Source: Deltaproteobacteria bacterium | GTDB taxonomy: Bacteria > Myxococcota > XYA12-FULL-58-9 | Direction of reading: 5' to 3' | Length of the DNA stretch: 64,000 nt | NCBI GenBank assembly: GCA_016218825.1 | Contig: JACRCV010000056.1 | Coordinates: 1-64,000 of the forward strand | Part shown: positions 21,076 through 28,611 of the stretch, one piece after another | How positions within the stretch are numbered: position 1 is the first letter of the stretch | How the letters are laid out: the number at the start of each line of letters is the position of its first letter | Notes under the pieces: generated by a model | Seen by the model: only the letters and a program-made list of their open reading frames with translations | Database searches by the model: none | Told to the model about the DNA's origin: nothing | Position numbers and translations under genes: made by a program

Positions 21076-21459
21076 GCGTTCGCCGTCCGGCCGATCACCA
21101 GCAATCTTTCGGTTTTTCGAGCGGTTGAAGATACCCCCAGGCGCCTGTGGATGGACCTGTGGACAACCCGCGCCAAACGCCGCCCCTGAAGAATGCCGAT
21201 ATTCCGAGAAGATGCCGGCCAGCAATAAATACATCGCAATAACAGCAACTTAAGACAATATCCTCGACCCCTTCGCAGGGAATCCAGCTATTTCCCGAGG
21301 TTAGACCTCTCATCCACAGGCCATGGTTTTGGAGGATGTGGGGTTCAAGCGTCTCCGGGCCATTCGTCTGTGGTGCCTTACAGCCGCAATGGTTTCCCAC
21401 TCGCGCCGGCGTCGAACGCTAGAGCGGCATTGGCCGGATGGGTCTCGGGCCCGTCCCGG
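21076..21459. other. AT-richer convergent intergenic region with DnaA-box-like sites
   Basis: This 384-bp gap lies between the 3' ends of mazG and murJ, so no promoter is required there, yet it is the most AT-rich part of the window. DnaA-box-like 9-mers are TGTGGATGG (21146-21154; two mismatches to the consensus on the other strand), TGTGGACAA (21158-21166; one mismatch) and TCATCCACA (21310-21318; one mismatch). All share the extended core TCCACAGG. Between them lies AGCAATAAATACATCGCAAT and more AT-rich sequence. The minus-strand 101-residue ORF across it looks non-coding. It could be an origin-like site, an unrecognised RNA or a relic. Confidence 0.45.
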
Positions 21460-23064
21460 CTAGCGGCTTCTCTGCAGCCGCCGTCTGAGGGCGCCGGTCA
21501 CCCGCGACAGCTCCTCGGCGCGAAAGACGGCTTGGACCGCGACGTAGGAGAGCGCGCCGAGCGCGACCAGGAGCGCCAGGGCCAGGACGTTCGCCGCGGA
21601 GGTCCCCTGCCCCCAGGTCCCGAGCACCCGGCTCAGCGCGTAGACCGCGAGCCCCATCAGCAGTGCCGCCGCGAGGTCGCGTCCCACGCCGGCGAGCACG
21701 TGGCGCAGCCCGAGGCGCCCGAGGCGGCGGCGCAAGAACACGAGCTGGGTCAGGAGCTGCACCCACGCCGAGAGGCTCACCGAGAGCGCCAGCCCCATGA
21801 ACCCCAAGCGCTCGGCCAGAAACGGCGCCAGCGCCAGGTTGGTGAACAGGCCGATGGCGCCGGCCGCGACCGGGGTCCGGGTGTCCTTGATCGCGAAGAA
21901 CGCCTGGCCGACCACGCGGATGCCGGAGACCGCGACCAGGCCGACGTTGAAGGCGACGAGCGCCGCGGCGGTGCGGACCGCGCTCTCGGCGTCGAAGCGG
22001 CCGTGCTGAAAGACCGTGGCGATGATCGGCAACGCCAGCGCGATCTGGCCGGCCGCCGCCGGCACGGTCACGAAGCTCATCAGGCGCAACGAGTCCCCGA
22101 GCGCCGCGATCAGGCCCTTGGAGTCGGCGGTGGCGCTGGCGTCGGAGAACGCCGGCAAGCTCGCGGTGGCGATGGCGATGGCGAACACTCCGAGCGGCAA
22201 TTGCAGGAATCGATCGGCGTTGTAGAGGTAGGTCAGCGCCCCCTCGCCGAGGTAGCTGGTGAACAGCCGCAGCGCCGCGACGTTGAGCTGATAGACCGCC
22301 AAGGCCGCGACCGCCGGCAGCATCAACCACAGGACCCGCCGCACCTCCGGCCCGAGCACGAAGCGGGGCCGCACGAGGAGGCCGGCGCGATAGAGGGCCA
22401 CGAGCTGCAAGGTGAGCTGCGCGCCGCCGCCGAGGAGCACGCCGAGCGCCACCCCGAGCATCGGCGGATCGACGACGCGCGCCAGGGTCACCATCGACAG
22501 GATGTGGATCAGGTTGAAGAGCGCCGGCGACGCCGCCGACGACGCGAAGCGCTTGCGGGCATTGAGCGCTCCCATCGCCAGCGCCACCATGCTGATGAGC
22601 GCCATGAACGGGAACATCGTACGGGTCAAGAACACCGTGAGCTCGAGCTTGCCCGGCACCGCGCCGTAGCCGCTCGCGAACACCCGGACGATCGGCTCGG
22701 CGCCGAGGATGCAGAGGAGCGCCAGGCCGACGCTGAGCACCGGGAAGACGCCGAGCGCCTCGCTCATGACCTGGCGCGCCTTGTCCTCGCCGCCCTTCCG
22801 CTGGGCCTCGTTGAACACCGGCAAGAAGGCCACGGTCAGCGAGCCCTCGGCGACCAGCATCCGGAAGGTGTTCGGGATCGTGAACGCCATCAGGAAGGCG
22901 TCGGTGGCGTTCGTGACGCCGAAGAGGTGGGCGAAGATCGTGTCGCGGACCAGGCCCAGCACCCGGCTCAGCATCGTATAGAGGCTGACGGTGCTCGCGT
23001 GCCGCGCCACGCTCGGCCCGGTCGACGCCACCGTCGCGCCGGAGCTGCCGCTCTTCGCCAACAC
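21460..23064 (-). CDS. murJ: Lipid II flippase MurJ
   Basis: It moves lipid II across the inner membrane for peptidoglycan synthesis. The 534 residues hold about 13-14 hydrophobic helices across the MVF domain, with family-typical stretches SRVLGLVRDT, GVTNATDAF and VAEGSLTVAFLPVF near the N-terminus. The GTG at 23064 is preceded by AAGGAG at close spacing; a TTG directly after it is an alternative. It stands back to back with rpsT, an arrangement also seen in gammaproteobacteria. Confidence 0.95.
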   Translation of the reverse strand: MLAKSGSSGATVASTGPSVARHASTVSLYTMLSRVLGLVRDTIFAHLFGVTNATDAFLMAFTIPNTFRMLVAEGSLTVAFLPVFNEAQRKGGEDKARQVMSEALGVFPVLSVGLALLCILGAEPIVRVFASGYGAVPGKLELTVFLTRTMFPFMALISMVALAMGALNARKRFASSAASPALFNLIHILSMVTLARVVDPPMLGVALGVLLGGGAQLTLQLVALYRAGLLVRPRFVLGPEVRRVLWLMLPAVAALAVYQLNVAALRLFTSYLGEGALTYLYNADRFLQLPLGVFAIAIATASLPAFSDASATADSKGLIAALGDSLRLMSFVTVPAAAGQIALALPIIATVFQHGRFDAESAVRTAAALVAFNVGLVAVSGIRVVGQAFFAIKDTRTPVAAGAIGLFTNLALAPFLAERLGFMGLALSVSLSAWVQLLTQLVFLRRRLGRLGLRHVLAGVGRDLAAALLMGLAVYALSRVLGTWGQGTSAANVLALALLVALGALSYVAVQAVFRAEELSRVTGALRRRLQRSR

Positions 23065-23080
23065 CCGCTCCTTACGCGGC

Positions 23081-23107
23081 TTGACAGTGGCCGCCCACCT
23101 CTGTTAC
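23081..23107 (+). promoter_or_regulatory. Putative promoter of rpsT
   Basis: A perfect -35 hexamer TTGACA at 23081-23086 is followed 15 bases later by a weak -10, TGTTAC, at 23102-23107. About 90 bases of leader precede the rpsT GTG. S20 commonly represses its own synthesis through its leader, but I see no specific site here. Confidence 0.5.
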
Positions 23108-23196
23108 CTCGCCGACTCCTGGCGTCGCCAGCCGACGAGTGTCGGTGACGAGACCGGGTTGTGTCAAAGGTCATTGGACTTTCTCGGGAGTGAATC

Positions 23197-23463
23197 GTGG
23201 CCAACCATCCATCAGCGGCAAAGCGGGCGCGTCAGGCGCTGCGGAAGACGGCGCGCAACCATCGGATCCGGAGTCGGGTGAAGACCTCGACCCGCGCGTT
23301 CCGCGACGCGATCACCGCCGGCGACAAGACCGCTTCGCTCACCGCGCTCGAGAGCGCCGCGAAGCAGCTGCGCCGGGCCGCGTCCAAGGGTGTGCTGCAC
23401 AAGCGCACCGCCTCGCGCCGCGTGTCCCGCCTGATGCGGGCCGCGAACAAGGCCGGGCTCTAG
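23197..23463 (+). CDS. rpsT: 30S ribosomal protein S20
   Basis: This primary 16S rRNA-binding protein has 88 residues, the typical size. It is Arg/Lys/Ala-rich and nearly all helical, starting ANHPSAAKRARQ, a very conserved S20 N-terminus. The GTG start at 23197 has GGGAG just upstream. It is transcribed alone from a probable sigma-70-type promoter. Confidence 0.97.
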   Translation: MANHPSAAKRARQALRKTARNHRIRSRVKTSTRAFRDAITAGDKTASLTALESAAKQLRRAASKGVLHKRTASRRVSRLMRAANKAGL

Positions 23464-23508
23464 AGCTTCGCAGTAGACGTGGTCGACGCCGGCGGCCTCG
23501 GGTCGCCG

Positions 23509-24615
23509 TCAGTTCGCGATCTCATCACCGTCGCCGTTGCCGAGCAGGCGGGCGCGCACCCGCGCCAGCTGCCGCTTCTTGTAGGCGGCGTGCGAGCTGT
23601 CGCCCTGGCTGTTCGCCAGCGCGGTCTTGACGTCGACGAGCTGGATCTCGGTCTCGACGAAGGCGATCGCCGGCGTGTGGCTCGGCGCCAGATCGTCGAT
23701 GCGGATCGGGATGTCGATCACCATGCTGACCGCGCGGTAGCCGGCGCCGGAGAACTCGTTCGACTCGGGCACCACCAGCGGCTCGCCCGGCGCGCCCGGC
23801 TGCGCCCAGAACCCTTCGACCACCCCCGGGTCCAGGCCGAGGGCCGTGGCGACGTGCTGCGGCGTGACGATCTTGTTGCGCGACTGCTCCGGCACCACGA
23901 AGTTGAACGGGAACAGGTTGTGCCCCAGATAGATCAGGGCGCGGACCAGCTCGGCTTCGCTCCTCAGCGTCACCGAGAAGCGCAGCTTGTCGAAGACGTG
24001 CGCGGTCACCGTCGAGCGGCGCGCCAGGAGCTTCGAGACCAGCGAGGTGCGCGACTTCTTGCCGCCCGCGAACTCGACGACGTCGATGCCGGCGGCCCGC
24101 ATCCGCTCGATCTCGGTGAACACCCGCGCCGACAGGCGCTCGAAGAGCTGCGCCTCGGAGACCGCGATCGCGAAGGTGAGCTCGCGGCCGCTCAGGTGGT
24201 GAATGATGTGCATCACCTTGAGCATCATGCAGGCGGTGCGCCGCAGCCGCGCCGGACCGCGGTTCGCGGCCAAGAACACCTCGTGGATCTCGGCCGGCCT
24301 TTCGAGCTCCGCCGGGAGGCGCAGGTGGTGGATGTCCGCGAGGTAGCCGACCGCCTCCTGGTGGATCTCCTTGAGGCGGGCGAGGTCCAAGGGGTTGTCG
24401 GTGTCGAACTGGTTGAGGCGGAGGAAGTGATCGACGCTGGCGCGGGAATCGAACGCCATGCGCGCCATGTCGATGACGCTCTCGCCGGAGAGCGCCAACC
24501 GCAGCGCCGCCAGGTCGCGCTGCAGCGCCGGCGTCAGGTCGAGGCCCGGCCGGCTCAAAGCGTTGCTGACGGCCATTGTCGGGATCCCCGCATCCTTGCG
24601 ATCTTGCACCAGCAT
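23509..24615 (-). CDS. Conserved hypothetical protein, TIGR04552-like
   Basis: The 368-residue soluble protein resembles a family I recall as TIGR04552, found mainly in Myxococcota and of unknown function. The central part (HVFDKLRFSVTL, then YLGHNLFPFNFVVPEQSRN) is reminiscent of RelA/SpoT-type nucleotidyltransferase folds, but I cannot confirm catalytic residues. The ATG at 24615 is preceded by GAGGGGG. The 680-residue track ORF extends into the next gene in a wrong frame. It is followed by convergent rpsT. Confidence 0.75.
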   Translation of the reverse strand: MLVQDRKDAGIPTMAVSNALSRPGLDLTPALQRDLAALRLALSGESVIDMARMAFDSRASVDHFLRLNQFDTDNPLDLARLKEIHQEAVGYLADIHHLRLPAELERPAEIHEVFLAANRGPARLRRTACMMLKVMHIIHHLSGRELTFAIAVSEAQLFERLSARVFTEIERMRAAGIDVVEFAGGKKSRTSLVSKLLARRSTVTAHVFDKLRFSVTLRSEAELVRALIYLGHNLFPFNFVVPEQSRNKIVTPQHVATALGLDPGVVEGFWAQPGAPGEPLVVPESNEFSGAGYRAVSMVIDIPIRIDDLAPSHTPAIAFVETEIQLVDVKTALANSQGDSSHAAYKKRQLARVRARLLGNGDGDEIAN

Positions 24616-24677
24616 GTTCCGCCCCCTCGGCGACCGCGGGACTATAGGATTCGAGCGCCGGTGCAGCAACAGGAAAG

Positions 24678-25517
24678 CTACCGTCGCGACGGCAAATCCT
24701 GGCGCAAGAGATCGTCGAACAGGGTCTTGACCTTCACCGGCAGGCGGCGCTCGCTCTCGACGGCGAGGCGGGCGAAGATCGTGACCGCGTCGTCGGCGGC
24801 GCGCTTCAGATCCGGGGTGGCGACGTCCAGCGCCTTGCGGGCCCGGCGCAGCTCGGCTTTCAGGTCGGCGAGGGTCGCGCCCGCGGCCAACAGCTGGCCG
24901 GTGAGCTCGCGCTCGTACTCCACGAGGCGCCGCACCCGCGGCACGCCGCCCTCGGTGAGGTCGGCGATGATCCCCTGCGCCTCGTCCGCGAACTCCAGGA
25001 TGCCTTCGAGGAGCACGGCGTCCTTCGGCAGGTCCGCGAGGACGAGCTCGAGGCCGCGGCGCAAATGGGCGAGCAGCGCCAGCTCGAGGCGGGCCTCCTC
25101 GCGCCGCACCGGGTGGGCGACGAGCACGCCGACGACACGGGTGTCGACCTCGGTCTGGGTCTTGGTCACCGCCGCGGCGATCAAGCTCGGGGTGACGATC
25201 AGGCGCGACGCGCCGGCGCCTCCGGGCGCCGCACCCGGCCCGGGCGCGCTCGCCGGCGGCCGCATGCCGATCTGGGTCCGACCGGCGCGGGTCAGCCGCG
25301 TCGAGGCTCTGCCGTCCCTGAGCAGCTGCCGGACGCGGTCCTGGGCGACGCGCGGGGATAGCTCGCCCTTCGCGAGCGCCGCCTCGACGTTCGCGAGCTG
25401 GCTCAAGCGCTCGTCGTACTCCGCGGTCAGCTCGTCGCGCCGGCCCCGGAGCTCGGCTTTGGCGGCGGCGATGTCGCGCGCCGCCTCCGGCAACAGCTGT
25501 GGCGCCTCTTTGCTCAT
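24678..25517 (-). CDS. Hypothetical coiled-coil protein
   Basis: This 279-residue soluble protein has no signal, membrane segment or cysteine. Helical, charged N-terminal (about 1-65) and C-terminal (about 130-265) regions flank a Pro/Gly/Ala linker near 85-105. No family is recognised. Its ATG overlaps the stop of the CBM9-like lipoprotein gene as ATGA. Confidence 0.7.
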   Translation of the reverse strand: MSKEAPQLLPEAARDIAAAKAELRGRRDELTAEYDERLSQLANVEAALAKGELSPRVAQDRVRQLLRDGRASTRLTRAGRTQIGMRPPASAPGPGAAPGGAGASRLIVTPSLIAAAVTKTQTEVDTRVVGVLVAHPVRREEARLELALLAHLRRGLELVLADLPKDAVLLEGILEFADEAQGIIADLTEGGVPRVRRLVEYERELTGQLLAAGATLADLKAELRRARKALDVATPDLKRAADDAVTIFARLAVESERRLPVKVKTLFDDLLRQDLPSRR

Positions 25518-26764
25518 CGACTGGTCCTCGCGGCGCGGTCGCCGCCGTCACTAAAGCACAAGTCGCCGAAGCGCTCCAAGTTGTGGAAGTCGCCGGCGAG
25601 CGGCGGTGACCAGGCGCTCTCGTCGGCGATCACGGCGCCGCCGGCTTGATCCTTGGCGATCCGGAAAAAGTTCACCTTCCAGCAGCTGCCGCGGGCGATC
25701 GGCGCCACCGCGTCGGGGACGGTCGCGAGGTCGAGCGCCCACTCGACCCCGAAGCCGTCGTCCTTGTCAGTCGAGTCGTTCAACGTGCCGCGCGCCGCGA
25801 CCGCGGCCACGAGCCCGGCGTCGTAGCGGCTGTCGAAGCCCTGGCGCGGGCCGCCCTTGAAGCGGGCGTCGAAGACGACACCCGCGGGGCTGGTCTGGAG
25901 CTCGATGTAGCTCTTGCCCGAGGCGGTGGGGTCGATGAACATCTCCACCGCCTCCTCGCGGTAGATCGGCTCGTCGCGGTTGCGATAGGTCGCGCGCAGG
26001 TCCGGATCCTCGGCCTTGAAGGCCACGTAGACTCGGGTGTCGTCCCAGACGACGTTGACCGCGGTCTCGAGCCTCGACGGCCGATCGCCGCGGCTGAGCA
26101 GGAACCCTTCGATCCACGGGCCCGAGGTCCACGCCGCGTCGTCGAGCTTGCCGTCGATCAGCGGCGCCTCCCGGACTTTCGACGCCTGGTACACCGGCCG
26201 CGGCATCGGCGTGCCGGCCACCTTGAAGCGGCCGGCGCGGAGGCGATCCTGGCCGTCCTGACTCGCCGGATCGTCCACCGGCAGGCGACGATCGCCCTCG
26301 TAGAGCCCCACCCGGAGCTCGACCGCGGCCGCCGGCAACAGCTCGGGGAGCGACAGCGAATGCTCGTCGCGGATCACCTTGCCCACCGGCCAGTGCTCGG
26401 GGCTCGGGATCGGGGCGTGGTCGCCGTGCGGGATCAGGCCGAAGGCGCCGTCGACGAGCGCGTGGACGAAGACGCGGTACGGTCGGTCGACCGGGCGCTC
26501 GGCCACCCAGTAGTGAACGACCCGCACCTCGCTCCCCGGCAGCGCCCCCTCGGGGAGCGCCTCGAAGCCGAGATAGCGGACGCCGCCGCCTCCGAGCGTC
26601 CTGTCCACGAGGTGTTGCTGCGCCTCGAGCCGGGCGCGCACCGACGCCGGCGGCTCGGCGAGGATGGTCGACGGTTGGCGCTCTGACACGCAGCCGAGGC
26701 CGAGCCCGACGCTCGCCAAAAAGACGCTCCCGGCGCTCCTTACGACGCGCTGCAGCTTTGTCAT
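25514..26764 (-). CDS. Putative lipoprotein with carbohydrate-binding-module-9-like domain
   Basis: The ATG at 26764 has GGAGG six bases upstream and opens a signal peptide ending GLGLGC, a plausible though non-ideal lipobox. The C-terminal ~210 residues fit a CBM9/DOMON-like beta-sandwich: APLIDGKLDDAAW, VNVVWDDTRVYVAFKAEDPD, and an EMFIDP region near the end. An N-terminal domain of ~170 residues is unassigned. Such modules bind sugars or haem; the ligand is unknown. The track start at 27034 overlaps the divergent rhodanese gene and is rejected. Confidence 0.78.
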   Translation of the reverse strand: MTKLQRVVRSAGSVFLASVGLGLGCVSERQPSTILAEPPASVRARLEAQQHLVDRTLGGGGVRYLGFEALPEGALPGSEVRVVHYWVAERPVDRPYRVFVHALVDGAFGLIPHGDHAPIPSPEHWPVGKVIRDEHSLSLPELLPAAAVELRVGLYEGDRRLPVDDPASQDGQDRLRAGRFKVAGTPMPRPVYQASKVREAPLIDGKLDDAAWTSGPWIEGFLLSRGDRPSRLETAVNVVWDDTRVYVAFKAEDPDLRATYRNRDEPIYREEAVEMFIDPTASGKSYIELQTSPAGVVFDARFKGGPRQGFDSRYDAGLVAAVAARGTLNDSTDKDDGFGVEWALDLATVPDAVAPIARGSCWKVNFFRIAKDQAGGAVIADESAWSPPLAGDFHNLERFGDLCFSDGGDRAARTSR

Positions 26765-26885
26765 CTCGCGCCTCCGCTCTTTGCTGACGGGCAACACCGG
26801 CAAAGCCCGAGGACTCGATCGCCGACCTGCTTTGCTGACGGTCCGCACTTTACTCCGAGCGCAGTCGGCGACAAACTCCGGCGCG
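26765..26885. promoter_or_regulatory. Divergent promoter region with 12-bp direct repeat
   Basis: The region separates the lipoprotein gene from the rhodanese/MauE/DsbA-like operon. CTTTGCTGACGG occurs twice in the same orientation, at 26779-26790 and 26830-26841, 51 bp apart (about five helical turns). This spacing suits a looping or cooperative regulator acting on both directions. The bound protein is unknown. Confidence 0.55.
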
Positions 26886-27422
26886 ATGCGCCTCGACCCG
26901 CCCCGGACGTCGCCGGCGACGCCCGACAGCCCCCGGCCGCTCCTGAAGCAGGCCGTGATCCTCGCGGTCACCGCGACGCTGTTGGCGCTCCTGGTGAACG
27001 CGGTGCGCCCCGACGGCCTGCCGCTCGTCGCCACGACGCCCTACGAGACCCTGGTCCCCTGTCCCGAGCCGCAAGGGGTGGTGGCGCCGATCACGGCCGG
27101 CGCCGCCCTCGCCGCCAAGGCGTTCTTCGTCGACGCCCGCGAGGCCGAGGCCTACGCCGACGCCCACCTACCGGGCGCCGTCAGCCTGCCGTTCGACTAC
27201 CTCGACGCGGTGCCGAAAGCGGCCCTCGGGGCCCTCACGCGGCAGATAGTCCTGAGCGGCGCGTCCCAGGTCGCGGTGTACGGCGACGGCGGCAGCCCCG
27301 ACTCCGGCGAGGAGCTCGCCAAGGAGATCGCCTTTGCCGGGATCAAGAACGTCACCTTCATCCAAGGCGGCGTCGCGGCCCTCGCGGCGGCCGGGGCCAT
27401 GGTCCCGGGGACGGCGCCATGA
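26886..27422 (+). CDS. Membrane-anchored rhodanese-like protein without catalytic cysteine
   Basis: The 178-residue product has one N-terminal hydrophobic helix (about 20-40) and an extracytoplasmic rhodanese domain (FVDAREAEAYADAHLPGAVSLP, the usual DxRxxxxYxxGHIPGA pattern). The loop that should carry the catalytic Cys reads VYGDGGSPDS, so persulfide transfer is unlikely; a binding role is possible. The stop overlaps the next start as ATGA. Confidence 0.82.
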   Translation: MRLDPPRTSPATPDSPRPLLKQAVILAVTATLLALLVNAVRPDGLPLVATTPYETLVPCPEPQGVVAPITAGAALAAKAFFVDAREAEAYADAHLPGAVSLPFDYLDAVPKAALGALTRQIVLSGASQVAVYGDGGSPDSGEELAKEIAFAGIKNVTFIQGGVAALAAAGAMVPGTAP

Positions 27423-27898
27423 CCGAGTCGGCGGCGCGCCTGCATCGGCGCCTCGCGGTGCCGATCCGTCTCTACCTCGGCGGCGTGTTCTTGTGGGCCT
27501 CTTGGCACAAGATCCTCGACCCGCACGGCTTCGCCCTCGACATCGCGACCTACGACATCCTGCCGCTCGGCCTCGTCAACCTGCAGGCGCTGTTGTTGCC
27601 GTGGATCGAGCTGGTCGCAGCAGGGGCGCTCATCGCCGGCCTCTGGAGCCGGGCGGCGGCGGTGCTGACGTGCGGCATGATGCTGATGTTCACCGTCGCG
27701 CTCGGCATCGCTCTCCATCGGGGCCTCGACACATCGTGTGGGTGCTTCGCCTCGACCCTCGAGGCCACCGATCCGATCTCGGGGTGGACCATCGCCCGAG
27801 ACTTGCTCTGGCTCGGTCTGGCGCTCTATGTCGCGGCCTTCGATCGCCGGCCGTGGGGGCTCGAGGCGCTGCTCTTTCGGAGGAAGGCAATCTCATGA
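27419..27898 (+). CDS. MauE/DoxX-like redox membrane protein
   Basis: The 159-residue product has about four hydrophobic helices and a CGC pair (DTSCGCFAS) near residues 100-110, typical of the MauE/VKOR-related family that passes electrons to periplasmic thiol proteins. It is translationally coupled on both sides, to the rhodanese-like gene and the DsbA-like gene, supporting a shared redox task in the envelope. Confidence 0.82.
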   Translation: MTESAARLHRRLAVPIRLYLGGVFLWASWHKILDPHGFALDIATYDILPLGLVNLQALLLPWIELVAAGALIAGLWSRAAAVLTCGMMLMFTVALGIALHRGLDTSCGCFASTLEATDPISGWTIARDLLWLGLALYVAAFDRRPWGLEALLFRRKAIS

Positions 27899-28611
27899 GG
27901 CAAGAAGATCCTCGCCACCCTTTGATCCCCGCGCGGCCGCGACGGCCGCGCTCCCCACCCCCAGCCAACCTAGCAGGGGGGCCGGCGATGCTCGCGCTGG
28001 CGCTGTTGGTCGCGGCGCCGGCGCAGGGCGCGTCGGTCGCGGACTTCGATCTGACCCGGACGCCGGCGGCCGGGGACCAGAACGCCGGGGTCGTGGTCGT
28101 CGAGTACGCCTGCGCCCGCTGTCCGTTTTGCGCCCAGTTGACGCCGGCGCTGCACGCCGCGGTCGAGACCGGGGCGCTGAAGGGCAAGGCGCAGCTGTAC
28201 CTGAAGATCTTCCCGATCAAAGGCCACGCCGGCGCCAAGGAGGCGGCGATGGCGTTCGTGGCGGCGCACGAGCTCGGCAAGTTCTGGCCTTACGCGCTCT
28301 ACGCGTTCCGCCACTTCAACGAGTTCACGGTCGACAAGCTCGCGACCTGGGCACAGGCGTTGGGGCTCAATCAGGAGGCGTTCGCGCGCTTGTCCCGCGA
28401 CCCCAAGCTCGCCGACCTCCTGGTCGCCAACAAGAAGGAGGGCATCGCGCTCGGCGTCGACGGCACCCCTACCCTGTTCATCAACGGCCGGAAGTACGTC
28501 GGCAAGAACACCCTCGAGGACATCATCGCCGCGATTCAGGCCGCGCCGCCGCTCGCGAGCCGCGAGCGCCTGCGGACCGGCGCCGCAAAAGAAAGCCCTT
28601 CAGTCCCCTGA
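27895..28611 (+). CDS. DsbA-like periplasmic thioredoxin-fold protein
   Basis: The thioredoxin fold carries active site CPFC (ACARCPFCAQ) and the cis-proline loop DGTPTLFING, followed by the usual helical tail. The ATG at 27895 overlaps the mauE-like stop and has GGAGGA ten bases upstream. Its first ~31 residues are odd: they come mostly from palindromic repeat copy B, ahead of the hydrophobic core LALALLVAAPAQGA. An alternative ATG at 27988 (AGGGGGG upstream) would give 207 residues. In the frame +1 to this ATG, the bases encode KKILATL, like a lost signal-peptide start. The 3' end overlaps the convergent amidase by 12 bases. Confidence 0.85.
   Translation: MRQEDPRHPLIPARPRRPRSPPPANLAGGPAMLALALLVAAPAQGASVADFDLTRTPAAGDQNAGVVVVEYACARCPFCAQLTPALHAAVETGALKGKAQLYLKIFPIKGHAGAKEAAMAFVAAHELGKFWPYALYAFRHFNEFTVDKLATWAQALGLNQEAFARLSRDPKLADLLVANKKEGIALGVDGTPTLFINGRKYVGKNTLEDIIAAIQAAPPLASRERLRTGAAKESPSVP
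27921..27964 (-). repeat. REP-like palindromic repeat, copy B (inside dsbA-like 5' end)
   Basis: Read on the minus strand: TGGGGGTGGGGA head, a perfect 9-bp stem GCGCGGCCG / CGGCCGCGC with a three-base loop, and tail GGGGATCAAAG (one base off GGGAATCAAA). It is the only copy that falls inside an annotated reading frame. Confidence 0.72.

Noticed and set aside
21190-21260. Possible dif site near the xerC-type theme
   Set aside because: The AT-rich stretch does not match the 11-6-11 XerC/XerD arm layout.
21330-21375. GGGTTCAAGC resembling a tRNA T-loop
   Set aside because: The flanking bases do not form a T-stem, and no anticodon arm or acceptor stem can be drawn.
21095-21400. 101-residue minus-strand ORF in the mazG-murJ gap
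   Set aside because: Its composition (many Cys, Gly and Trp) does not look like the neighbours, and it has no ribosome-binding site or family. It is treated as non-coding sequence.
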